Shown in pieces: positions 43,626 through 52,180 of a stretch of DNA of 64,000 bases. Where the stretch lies: positions 1 to 64,000 of the forward strand of contig NZ_AFPJ01000037.1 of assembly GCF_000220505.1 (NCBI RefSeq), given 5' to 3'. The notes beneath the pieces are model-generated. The model made no database searches. It saw only the letters and a list, made by a program, of their open reading frames with translations, and was not told where the DNA came from. Each line of letters opens with the position of its first letter. Within the stretch, counting starts at the first letter, position 1. A program made the translations under genes and the position numbers. This stretch comes from Microbulbifer agarilyticus S89 (GTDB lineage: Bacteria > Pseudomonadota > Gammaproteobacteria > Pseudomonadales > Cellvibrionaceae).

Positions 43626-45113
43626 TCAGACGCCTTCTGGACGCATATGTGGGAACAGCAATACGTCGCGAATGGATGGGGAATCGGTCAACAGCATTAC
43701 CAGGCGGTCGATACCGATACCTTCGCCTGCAGTGGGCGGCAGGCCATATTCCAGTGCGCGGATGTAGTCGGCGTCGAAGTGCATGGCTTCGTCATCACCA
43801 GCTTCTTTTTCGGCCACCTGCGCCTTGAAGCGCTCCGCCTGATCTTCCGCGTCATTCAGCTCGGAGAAGCCATTGGCGATCTCGCGGCCACCGACGAAAA
43901 ATTCAAAGCGATCGGTCACAAACGGGTTCTCGTCATTGCGACGGGCCAGCGGGGAGACCTCCGTCGGGTACTCGGTGATAAAGGTCGGCTGGTCGAGGCG
44001 GTGCTCAACGGTTTTCTCGAAGATCTCGATTTGGATCTTGCCGAGGCCCCAGATGTCCTTCAGCGGAATCTCCAGACCTTCTGCAACCTTTTTCGCGCTG
44101 TCGATATTGTCGATATCGGACGCTTTCAGCTCCGGGTTGTACTTCAGGATGGAGTCGAACACGCTGATGCGGTCGAACGGCTTGGCGAAATCGTAGCTGC
44201 TTCCCTGGTAGTTCACGGTGGTGCTGCCCAGTACGTCAGTGCAGATGCCGCGAATCATGGCTTCAGTCAGATCCATCAGGTCGTTGTAATCCGCATACGC
44301 CTGGTAGAACTCGAGCATGGTGAACTCGGGGTTGTGGCGTGTGGACAGGCCTTCATTACGGAAGTTACGGTTGATCTCGTAAACCCGCTCGAAGCCACCG
44401 ACGACCAGACGCTTGAGGTACAGTTCTGGCGCAATACGCAGGTACATGTCGATATCCAGCGCGTTGTGGTGCGTGACAAACGGACGCGCGGTAGCGCCGC
44501 CGGGAATCACCTGCAGCATCGGCGTTTCGACTTCCATAAACTGGTTGTTGTTCAGGAAGCTGCGAATGTAGCTGATGACCTCGGAGCGAATGCGGAACAC
44601 GTCGCGGGATTCCGGGGTGGCAATCAGGTCCACATAGCGCTGGCGGTAGCGCATTTCCTGGTCGGCGATACCGTGGAATTTTTCTGGCAGCGGGCGCAGT
44701 GCTTTGGTCAGCAGGCTGTAGTCTTCGCAGTTTACGTAGAGGTCGCCCTTGCCGGATTTGTGCAGGGTGCCTTTTACGCCGACGATGTCGCCAATATCCC
44801 AGGTACCCCAACGCTCTTTAATATCTTTCTGCGCGGTTTTATCCGCGTACAGCTGGATGCGATCGGAGACGTCCTGGATCACCATGAAAGGACCACGCTT
44901 GGCGAGGATACGACCCGCGACGCAGGCGGTATTGCCTTCAGCTTCCAGCTCTTCCTTGGATTTCTCACCAAACTCTTTCTGCAGGTCGGCGGCGAGGTCT
45001 TCGCGGCGAAAGCTGTTCGGGAAGGCATTGCCCTTCTCACGCATGGCGCTCAGTTTGGCGCGGCGCTCGGCGATCAGTTTGTTTTCGTCTTGCGGAGTTG
45101 GTGTGTTGGTCAT
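43626..45113 (-). CDS. lysS: Lysyl-tRNA synthetase, class II
   Basis: A 495-residue enzyme that charges tRNA-Lys. The N-terminal OB-fold anticodon domain (about 60-150, '[20 protein letters not shown]') is followed by the class II core: motif 1 near '[19 protein letters not shown]', motif 2 '[15 protein letters not shown]' and motif 3 '[14 protein letters not shown]'. Length and order are standard. It follows prfB on the same strand, as in E. coli and Pseudomonas, but the 236-bp gap holds a large inverted-repeat element. Confidence 0.98.
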   Translation of the reverse strand: MTNTPTPQDENKLIAERRAKLSAMREKGNAFPNSFRREDLAADLQKEFGEKSKEELEAEGNTACVAGRILAKRGPFMVIQDVSDRIQLYADKTAQKDIKERWGTWDIGDIVGVKGTLHKSGKGDLYVNCEDYSLLTKALRPLPEKFHGIADQEMRYRQRYVDLIATPESRDVFRIRSEVISYIRSFLNNNQFMEVETPMLQVIPGGATARPFVTHHNALDIDMYLRIAPELYLKRLVVGGFERVYEINRNFRNEGLSTRHNPEFTMLEFYQAYADYNDLMDLTEAMIRGICTDVLGSTTVNYQGSSYDFAKPFDRISVFDSILKYNPELKASDIDNIDSAKKVAEGLEIPLKDIWGLGKIQIEIFEKTVEHRLDQPTFITEYPTEVSPLARRNDENPFVTDRFEFFVGGREIANGFSELNDAEDQAERFKAQVAEKEAGDDEAMHFDADYIRALEYGLPPTAGEGIGIDRLVMLLTDSPSIRDVLLFPHMRPEGV

Positions 45114-45193
45114 GATCTATCACATGTCGTTTTCGGTGTGGTACGGGTTTCGCAGCTTGTGTAGAGCTCTGTTTCGGCAACCAGGCGGCTGAA

Positions 45194-45290
45194 CACCGGG
45201 TATCCCTTTTCGAAACCACTGTGAATACATCCCTGTACGTTGCGTCGGCGACGTCCTGTCGCCGACGCTTTCGAAAAGGGATACCCGGTG
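45194..45290. repeat. 97-bp palindromic element with 22-bp terminal inverted repeats (MITE/REPIN-like)
   Basis: The outer arms 45194-45215 and 45269-45290 are perfect 22-bp reverse complements. Inside lies a second perfect 11-bp hairpin (45242-45252 with 45258-45268, loop GTCCT) and a small TACATCCCTGTA palindrome (about 45226-45237). No coding sequence and no obvious target-site duplication. It occupies the prfB-lysS gap and resembles a non-autonomous miniature element or palindromic repeat; no second copy was noticed in the window. Confidence 0.75.
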
Positions 45291-45349
45291 CTTCGCCTTC
45301 GCTTTGAAGTATTTTTCTTCGTAAGCCAATGGAGACCGGTAACTGAGGC

Positions 45350-46445
45350 CTACAGCCCTGCTTTCAGGCTCGCCTCAATAAACTGATCCAGGTCCCCGTC
45401 CAGCACGGCTTGGCAATTGCTGGTCTGAACACTGGTGCGCAAATCCTTGATGCGCTGGTCGTCCAGTACGTAGGAGCGGATCTGGCTGCCCCAGCCGATG
45501 TCGGATTTGCTCTCTTCCATCGCCTGTTTTTCGGCGTTGCGCTTCTGCATCTCCTGCTCGTAGAGCTTGGCGCGCAGCATCTTCCACGCTTTGTCGCGGT
45601 TCTGGTGCTGGGAGCGCTCACTCTGACAAGCCACGACAATGCCGGATTCGATATGGGTCAAACGCACCGCAGAGTCGGTTTTGTTCACGTGCTGACCACC
45701 GGCGCCGGAAGCGCGGTAGGTGTCTTCGCGCACCTGGGACTTGTCCACTTCAATTTCGATGTTGTCGTCAATCTCGGGAGAGACGAAAACAGAGGTAAAC
45801 GAGGTGTGACGGCGGTTGCCGGAATCGAACGGAGACTTGCGCACCAGGCGGTGTACGCCGGTTTCGGTGCGCAGCCAGCCGAAGGCGTATTCGCCCTGAA
45901 AGTGGATGGTGGCACTCTTGATGCCCGCAACTTCACCGGCAGAGGCTTCTTCCAGGGTGGTTTTGAAGCCGTGGGCTTCACCCCAACGCAGGTACATGCG
46001 CAGCAGCATTTCGGCCCAGTCCTGGGCTTCGGTGCCACCGGAGCCGGCCTGGATATCCAGATAGGCGTTGTTGGGGTCGGTCTCGCCGGAGAACATGCGA
46101 CGGAACTCGAGGGTTTCCAGCTGCTGCTGGAGGTTGCCGAGCTCACTGGAGACTTCTTCGACAGAGTCTTCGTCGTCTTCTTCCACGGCCATTTCGAGGA
46201 GTTCACGGCAGTCGCTGATGCCGCTATCGAGGTCGTCGATGGTTTTCACCACGGCTTCCAGGGAGGAGCGTTCACGGCCCAGTTCCTGGGCGCGGTCGGG
46301 TTCGTCCCAGACACTGGGCTCGGCCAGTTCCAGTTCGACCTCGGTCAGGCGTTCTTTCTTGCCAGCGTAGTCAAAGATACCCCCTAAGAACGTCGGTGCG
46401 CTCTTCGAGGTCTTTCATCTGGTTTAGAAGCGGATTGATTTCCAT
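45350..46445 (-). CDS. prfB: Peptide chain release factor 2 (programmed +1 frameshift)
   Basis: A 364-residue RF2 that terminates translation at UAA/UGA. Translation starts at the ATG at 46445 ('[18 protein letters not shown]'), reaches an in-frame TGA at 46373-46371 after codon 24 and must shift +1 to read '[13 protein letters not shown]'. The slippery site and Shine-Dalgarno-like AGGGGG are intact. Domain motifs: the stop-codon-reading 'SPF' in '[15 protein letters not shown]', and the catalytic GGQ in '[11 protein letters not shown]', with Ala before Ser-Gly-Ala where E. coli K-12 has Thr246. It ends 236 bases before lysS. Confidence 0.97.
46370..46385 (-). promoter_or_regulatory. prfB programmed frameshift site
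   Basis: On the minus strand AGGGGGTATCTTTGAC: a Shine-Dalgarno-like AGGGGG (46385-46380), the slippery CTT, the in-frame TGA stop and a following C. This is the arrangement by which RF2 level feeds back on its own synthesis. Confidence 0.95.
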
Positions 46446-46671
46446 AGATGCGTCGGCTTCTGTCGGTTAAATTCGGGCGCGCATTCTACCTCAGGATGGG
46501 TTGGGAAATAAGGGGGCACCGCTGTTGAGACCGCGGAATCACGCTCTTTTCCCAGGGATGCGTGCCGCGAATGCAGGCAGAGCCGACATACGCGCTGGAA
46601 CCCGCAGGGCTGGCGAAAAGGTGGTGCGGCAGCACCGCAATTGCGCCAGCAGCGCAGACGCGGGCGCCCGA

Positions 46672-47163
46672 TTAGCGGGGCGCTGGGCCGCCAGAGGCCT
46701 CTTGAGGGCAATCGCCGAACTGGTATTGGCCCGGTTTGGCAGGATCAAACCCGAGCTCAAGCGCGGCATCGAGAAATCCTGCGGGAATTTTGTGGATCAG
46801 CACATCCCCGGTTGCGCCGCCACAGACGCTCGGATACATGCGGTCGGTACGGGTGGCGCAGCGGCTCTCCTGAACCTTGATGCCGTTTTCCACCAGTTGC
46901 GCAGAACTTGCCTGCAGGCTGCGCCCGCCGCCTTCACACTGACGGTTACCACGCGCTTGCATCACCCACATATTGGTATCGGTCGAGGTTTGGGTTCCGG
47001 CGGCGGCCTGCGGCTCCGCGGTCGCCGGCGCCTGCTTCTCTTCCTTGGATGGCGCCGCATCATTTGGCTTGCTGGCCGCAGTTTTGTCGCGGGCCGTGTC
47101 ACAGCCCACCACCGCGATGGCCATCGAGGCGACAACCACCATTCGAATCAGAGTCTGGTACAT
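46672..47163 (-). CDS. Hypothetical lipoprotein
   Basis: A 163-residue putative lipoprotein: signal segment 'MVVVASMAIAVVGC' with the lipobox cysteine at about residue 21, a low-complexity Ala/Pro/Lys/Gln linker (about 25-65), then a small cysteine-containing domain ('GNRQCEGGGRSLQASSAQL', 'ESRCATRTDRMYPSVCGG', 'YQFGDCPQEA') with four cysteines that could form two disulfides. AAGGAG lies 7 bases before the ATG at 47163. No family is recognised. It lies between prfB and a LysE exporter, on the same strand as both. Confidence 0.72.
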   Translation of the reverse strand: MYQTLIRMVVVASMAIAVVGCDTARDKTAASKPNDAAPSKEEKQAPATAEPQAAAGTQTSTDTNMWVMQARGNRQCEGGGRSLQASSAQLVENGIKVQESRCATRTDRMYPSVCGGATGDVLIHKIPAGFLDAALELGFDPAKPGQYQFGDCPQEASGGPAPR

Positions 47164-47239
47164 GTTTGCTCTCCTTTGCTCTACCCACTCACGCACGATC
47201 AGATAGACGTGAGCCGGGTGTTTCCTTACGGGCTTACGT

Positions 47240-47866
47240 TCAGCTTAGCGCGAGCCACACCCCGACGCCCATCATCAGGGAGCCCGCGATACGATTCATC
47301 AGTTTGACGCTCTCGGCGCGCTGCAGCAGGCGGCTCAAGCTATAACCACCGCTGGCGTAAATCAGCATGCACGCAAACTCCATCAGCAGGATCAAACTGA
47401 GCAATACCACCATCTGCGGCAGCACAGGCTGGCTCTGGCTAATAAACGGCGGCAGTAGCGCGACGAAGAATGCCCACCCTTTAGGGTTGGCTACCGCGGT
47501 GACAAAACCCTGCGACACCAGGGACTGCGCCGGAATAGACAGCGACATCTGGCCGGGCGATTCCGCCAGCGCCATTTGCCCCTGTGAGCGCCACATCTGC
47601 ACACCCAGATAAGCGAGGTACGCGGCGCCACAATATTTAAACAGCTGGAACGCCTGCGGGTATTGCAACATAAACGCGGCAATCCCCACTACGGTGGCAA
47701 CGGCCACCAGCGCAACCCCGGCCAACTCTCCCAGCATCATCCACAAAGTACGCCTGACGCCCAGTGCCATACCCATGGTGAGTGCCAGTGTCATGCACAT
47801 GCCCGGCGTAAGTGAGACAAAGAAAAACGTGGGAATGAATACCGCCAATACGGACAAATCAATCAC
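47240..47866 (-). CDS. LysE/RhtB-family amino-acid exporter
   Basis: A 208-residue inner-membrane protein with about six transmembrane helices. The family signature near the N-terminus is 'FVSLTPGMCMTLALTMGMALG', and 'GAAYLAYLGVQMWR' plus 'ANPKGWAFFVALLPPFI' are typical of RhtB/LysE exporters of homoserine, threonine or other amino acids. The substrate cannot be assigned; the nearby hom-thrC genes are suggestive at best. ATG at 47866. Confidence 0.88.
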   Translation of the reverse strand: MIDLSVLAVFIPTFFFVSLTPGMCMTLALTMGMALGVRRTLWMMLGELAGVALVAVATVVGIAAFMLQYPQAFQLFKYCGAAYLAYLGVQMWRSQGQMALAESPGQMSLSIPAQSLVSQGFVTAVANPKGWAFFVALLPPFISQSQPVLPQMVVLLSLILLMEFACMLIYASGGYSLSRLLQRAESVKLMNRIAGSLMMGVGVWLALS

Positions 47867-47927
47867 TCAGCACAACCTCCACTGCCGAATACTCGCTTAA
47901 TAGCTCTCACCAAACTTCAATGGAGCG

Positions 47928-48836
47928 TTAATGATGCGTTCCGTTATGATTGCCGTAGTGACTGACAAACATACCCGCCAGCATCAGGCCACAGCCCACC
48001 AGCTCTTTCGCGCTGAGCAATTCATTCAAAAACAGCCAGCCAGCGGCCACTGCGAACACCGACTCCAGGCTCATAATGACGGTGGCGTGGGATGGCGCCG
48101 CGTTGCGCTGCCCCAATAACTGGAAAGTGAACGCGATCGCGGTGGAGAAGACCATCATGTACGCGATCGGCCAGGCGGCATCCCAGGCGGCCTGCAGGGT
48201 GGGCTGTTCGATCAGCAACGATGCAATCGCCGACAACACGCCACACACCAAGAACTGAATCGCCGCCAGTCGCAGTGCATCAAAGCGATGCACGAAATAG
48301 TCCGCCGAGAGTACCTGAATCGCAAACACAAAGGCGCTGGCGAACACCATCAGGTCACCAATCAACTGCGCTTCTTCACTGAAATCTGCCAGCCAGTACA
48401 GCCCGAACAGCGCCAGGGCCACCCCTGCCCACGTCCAGCGGTTGGTCTTATGGCCGAGAGACAAACCGATAATCGGCACCAGCAGCAAGTAAAAGCCAGT
48501 AATAAAACCGGCGCGTCCCGCGGTGGTATACAGCAGGCTGGCCTGCTGTAGCGCCGCGCCTAAAAACAACCAGAATCCAAGCACAGCCCCACCGGGGAGG
48601 CACTTGCGCCAAGAGTGCAGCACGTCACTGCCCTCCTCCATCGCCACCTGCGCCCTGCGTGCGCCTAGCCAATACACAATGGGGATCAGCAACAACCCAC
48701 CCAGAAAGAAGCGCCACGCGTTAAATGCCAGCGGCTCAATATGTGCCATGGCAATTTTCTGGGGCACAAAGGCAACGCCCCAGAACAGCGCAGCCAATAA
48801 CAGCAGCAACTCCGCTTTCGCCTGTTTCTGTTTCAT
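47928..48836 (-). CDS. EamA/DMT-superfamily transporter
   Basis: A 302-residue inner-membrane protein with about ten transmembrane helices and two EamA repeats. Conserved phrases include 'LLLAALFWGVAFVPQKIA', 'AFNAWRFFLGGLLL' and 'TVIMSLESVFAVAAGWLFL'. These are drug/metabolite transporters, substrate unknown. GGAAG lies 4 bases before the ATG at 48836; the frame is open to 48875 without a site. It follows recJ by 39 bases and precedes the LysE gene. Confidence 0.87.
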   Translation of the reverse strand: MKQKQAKAELLLLLAALFWGVAFVPQKIAMAHIEPLAFNAWRFFLGGLLLIPIVYWLGARRAQVAMEEGSDVLHSWRKCLPGGAVLGFWLFLGAALQQASLLYTTAGRAGFITGFYLLLVPIIGLSLGHKTNRWTWAGVALALFGLYWLADFSEEAQLIGDLMVFASAFVFAIQVLSADYFVHRFDALRLAAIQFLVCGVLSAIASLLIEQPTLQAAWDAAWPIAYMMVFSTAIAFTFQLLGQRNAAPSHATVIMSLESVFAVAAGWLFLNELLSAKELVGCGLMLAGMFVSHYGNHNGTHH

Positions 48837-48875
48837 ACGACTTCCAAAATAAAAAGCGCGCCTACCCGCCAGCAA

Positions 48876-50606
48876 TCACACCGGCTGGATATGGCTGACC
48901 ATCAGCTGCAAGGACTGACGGCCGCGAAATTCGTTGATATCGAGTTTGAATGCCAAGTGGACTCGTTCAGCCTGGGACGGCCACATGTCCGTATCCACGT
49001 TGAAGGCAATCGCGTCCAGTGCTTTTTGCGGCGCATCTGCTGGCGCGACCACCATCTTGAGGTGTCGCTCGCCGACAATGCGCTGCTGCAACAACAAAAA
49101 TTCACCGTCAAATTCCGGCTCGGGAAAGCCCTGCCCCCAGGGGGCACAACTGCGCAGGAGCCCAGCGGTTTCCATGGTGAATTCACTCTCGTGCAGAGCA
49201 CCGTCGGTTTCAATCACCGCCTGCAGCTGCGACTCCTCGATACGATTGCGCACCGCGGCTTCGAACGCCTCCTTGAATGCCGCAAGCTTTTCCAGCGGAA
49301 GGCTGAGCCCCGCGGCCATGGCGTGACCGCCAAACTTGCTGATCAAGTCCGGATGCGCGGCCGCCACGTCACTCAAAGCATCGCGGATATGCAACCCGGG
49401 TATCGAGCGTGCAGATCCCTTCACCAGATCGTTGTCGCCATCGGCAAAAGCGATCACCGGACGGTGAAACTTTTCCTTGATACGGCTGGCGAGAATACCG
49501 ACAACACCCTGGTGCCAGGCGCTGTCGTAGAGGCACAGGCTCCAGGGCAGCCCATCCTCCGCCAGCTGTAACTGGTCGAGGGCAGCCATGGCTTCGCGCT
49601 GCATGCCCGCCTCAATCGCTTTGCGGTCGCGGTTCAGGCCGTCCAGCTCCACCGCCAGCTCGCGGGCTTCCTCCGGGTCCTCGGTGAGCAGGCAGCGAAT
49701 ACCGGTACCGATATCGTCCAGACGCCCGGCTGCATTGATGCGCGGCCCCAGGATAAAACCGATATCGCCGGTGGAGAGTCGCTGAATATTGCGCCCGGCG
49801 ACGTCCATCAGTGCCCGGATACCCGGGCGACAGCGGCCCGCGCGGATCCGCGCAATCCCCTGATGCACGAGAATACGATTGTTGTGATCCAGCGGCACCA
49901 GGTCTGCCACCGTTCCCAGCGCAACCAGGTCCAGGTACTCCGCCATATTCGGCGCCGCAATACCGGTTTCCTCGAACCAGCCAGTGGCTTGCAGGGCGCT
50001 TCTCACCCGACTCAGCAGGTAGAAAATGACCCCGACACCGGCAAGGTTTTTACTGGGGAAGTCGCAATCGGGCTGGTTGGGATTGACGATGGCATCCGCC
50101 CTGGGCAACTCCTGTCCGGGCAAGTGGTGGTCGGTGACGATCACCTTGAGACCGGCGGCGCGCGCAGCCTCAACACCATCGATGCTACTGATACCGTTGT
50201 CCACGGTGATCAGCAGGTCCGGGTTGTACTCCCGGGCCACTTCAACGATTTCCGGGGTCAGGCCGTAGCCGAACTCAAACCGGTTCGGCACTAGGAAATC
50301 CACCGGGCCCGCACCCAGCGCACCCAGTGCCAGCACCGCGAGCGTACTGCTGGTTGCGCCGTCCGCGTCAAAGTCACCAACAATCAGAATCTTCTGCTGA
50401 CTGCGTACAACCTCGCACAGCAACGCCACCGCGGCTTCCATACCGCGCATATTTGCCGGGCTGTGCAGGCGCGCAAGCTGGTGCTCCAGTGCATCTTCAC
50501 TGTGAACACCGCGGCCCAGCAGCACGCGCTGGAGAATTTCAGGGGTAGAAGACGTAAAACGGCCAGAGGAGAAGTCCACTGGCCGTCGTCGAATAATCGC
50601 GCTCAT
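48876..50606 (-). CDS. recJ: Single-stranded-DNA-specific exonuclease RecJ
   Basis: A 576-residue 5'-3' exonuclease of recombination, mismatch and base-excision repair. DHH-domain metal motifs: 'GDFDADGATSS' (77-87), 'TVDNG' (134-138) and 'TDHHLPG' (158-164); DHHA1 motif 'KFGGHAMAAGLSL' near 428; an OB-fold C-terminus. Length fits. It lies 90 bases after thrC on the same strand. Confidence 0.97.
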   Translation of the reverse strand: MSAIIRRRPVDFSSGRFTSSTPEILQRVLLGRGVHSEDALEHQLARLHSPANMRGMEAAVALLCEVVRSQQKILIVGDFDADGATSSTLAVLALGALGAGPVDFLVPNRFEFGYGLTPEIVEVAREYNPDLLITVDNGISSIDGVEAARAAGLKVIVTDHHLPGQELPRADAIVNPNQPDCDFPSKNLAGVGVIFYLLSRVRSALQATGWFEETGIAAPNMAEYLDLVALGTVADLVPLDHNNRILVHQGIARIRAGRCRPGIRALMDVAGRNIQRLSTGDIGFILGPRINAAGRLDDIGTGIRCLLTEDPEEARELAVELDGLNRDRKAIEAGMQREAMAALDQLQLAEDGLPWSLCLYDSAWHQGVVGILASRIKEKFHRPVIAFADGDNDLVKGSARSIPGLHIRDALSDVAAAHPDLISKFGGHAMAAGLSLPLEKLAAFKEAFEAAVRNRIEESQLQAVIETDGALHESEFTMETAGLLRSCAPWGQGFPEPEFDGEFLLLQQRIVGERHLKMVVAPADAPQKALDAIAFNVDTDMWPSQAERVHLAFKLDINEFRGRQSLQLMVSHIQPV

Positions 50607-50629
50607 CGCATCCGGTCGCTCAGGTTCCT

Positions 50630-50660
50630 GGGGGGCCGGCTTTACTCCGGCAAGCCCCCC
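50630..50660. repeat. GC-rich inverted repeat between thrC and recJ
   Basis: GGGGGG (50630-50635) pairs with CCCCCC (50655-50660), and CCGG (50636-50639) with CCGG (50647-50650). No T-run follows on the minus strand, so it is not a standard terminator. Confidence 0.55.
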
Positions 50661-50695
50661 ATTCTACCCGGACACAGGCACCGCTCAAGCGGCGG

Positions 50696-52087
50696 TTAAG
50701 CGAGTGCGCTGGAGATAAAATCGTGTACCGCAGAAAGTTCGTTTGGCAGGATTTGTAACCGCTCTTCCCTCTCCATCAGATCTGCCATGTGATGTGGCAG
50801 AGGCACCTTGGTACCCGGCAGTGCCTTATCCACCGCTTCGCTGAACTTGGCCGGATGTGCGGTAGCCAGGCAGACCATGGGTTCCGCCAGCGACTTGCGT
50901 GCCTCGCGTGCCGCTTCCACGCCAATGGCGGTATGCGGGTCCAGCAGGTATCCGGTGGATTCAAACACCTCGCGGATCACCTCAACCGTACGCTCGTCAC
51001 CCACACGTTCGGAGGCAAACAGGGTGCGGGCCTTCTCCAGAACACTGTCGTCCAGCTTGAGCGGTGCACTGCGGTCTGCCAGCAAGCGGGCAACCGCCGC
51101 ACCATCGCGACCATGCAGGTCGAACAACAGGCGCTCAAAATTACTGGAAACCATAATATCCATGCTCGGGGACAGACTGTGCACCAGCGGCTGCGGCGAG
51201 TGATCGTTGGCACTGATGCAGCGGTGCAGAATGTCGTTGGCATTGGTCGCGATCACCAGCTGGTTGATCGGCAGCCCCATGCCGCGGGCCAGGTAACCGG
51301 CAAAAATGTCGCCAAAGTTACCGGTGGGCACAGAAAAGTTGACCGCACGGTGCGGCCCGCCAAGGCTCAGCGCCGCGTGGAAGTAGTAGACGATCTGGGC
51401 CATGATCCGCGCCCAGTTAATCGAGTTGACCGCCACCAGGCGGCGACCGTCGGGCAGGAACGACTGGTCCGCAAAGCTCGCCTTGACCATGTTCTGGCAG
51501 TCGTCAAAGTTACCCTCAAGGGCAATATTGAACACGTTGTCGGACAGCACCGAGGTCATCTGCTTGCGCTGCACTTCCGACACACGGTTATGCGGGTGCA
51601 TGATGAAAATATCGATGTTTTCGCAGTGACGGCAGCCCTCAATGGCCGCAGAACCGGTATCACCGGAAGTCGCGCCGAGTACCACGACTTTTTCACCGCG
51701 CTTCTTCAACAGCAAGTCGAACAGCTGGCCAAGGAACTGCAGGGCAAAATCCTTGAACGCCAGGGTCGGCCCCTGAAACAGCTCCATCACCCATTCGTTG
51801 TGACCGGTCTGCACCAGCGGCGCAATGGCGGAGTGACGGAAGCTGCTGTAGGCGCGCTCAATCACGCCGCGCATTTCCTCTTCACTCAGATCCTCGGATA
51901 CAAACGGCCACATAATGCGGAAGGCCAGTTCCTCATAGCTGAGGCCGGCCATTTCCGCGATTTCCTCGCGGGTGAAGCTGGGCAATTTTTCCGGCACATA
52001 CAGACCGCCGTCGCTGGCAAGCCCGGTCAGAACGGTGTCGGCAAAACTCAAGGACGGCGCGTGGCCGCGGGTACTGATAAATTTCAC
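50696..52087 (-). CDS. thrC: Threonine synthase
   Basis: A 463-residue PLP enzyme converting O-phosphohomoserine to threonine. The PLP lysine is Lys112 in 'GPTLAFKDFALQ'; 'GATSGDTGSAAIEG' is the phosphate-binding loop and 'VPTGNFGDIFAGY' another family block. The GTG at 52087 gives the conserved N-terminus 'MKFISTRGHAPSL'; a GTG at 52150 would add 21 residues with no match. It follows hom by 93 bases, so hom-thrC form a threonine pathway pair. Confidence 0.95.
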   Translation of the reverse strand: MKFISTRGHAPSLSFADTVLTGLASDGGLYVPEKLPSFTREEIAEMAGLSYEELAFRIMWPFVSEDLSEEEMRGVIERAYSSFRHSAIAPLVQTGHNEWVMELFQGPTLAFKDFALQFLGQLFDLLLKKRGEKVVVLGATSGDTGSAAIEGCRHCENIDIFIMHPHNRVSEVQRKQMTSVLSDNVFNIALEGNFDDCQNMVKASFADQSFLPDGRRLVAVNSINWARIMAQIVYYFHAALSLGGPHRAVNFSVPTGNFGDIFAGYLARGMGLPINQLVIATNANDILHRCISANDHSPQPLVHSLSPSMDIMVSSNFERLLFDLHGRDGAAVARLLADRSAPLKLDDSVLEKARTLFASERVGDERTVEVIREVFESTGYLLDPHTAIGVEAAREARKSLAEPMVCLATAHPAKFSEAVDKALPGTKVPLPHHMADLMEREERLQILPNELSAVHDFISSALA

Positions 52088-52180
52088 GGTAATTCGATTT
52101 GACGCAATAGCTTGATGAATAGAGCACCGGCGAGCGGGTAATCCGCTCACCGGCGTTTGAGTTGTTGTAGCGGCAGGTAC

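Noticed and set aside
43647..45164. 505-codon open frame opposite lysS
   Set aside because: lysS on the minus strand is certain, with all class II motifs; the antisense product is unrecognisable.
45120..45329. Small open frame on the minus strand across the prfB-lysS palindromic element
   Set aside because: It is created by the inverted repeat itself and has no ribosome-binding site or known motif.
50789..52102. 437-codon open frame opposite thrC
   Set aside because: A shadow of thrC; no family features or ribosome-binding site.
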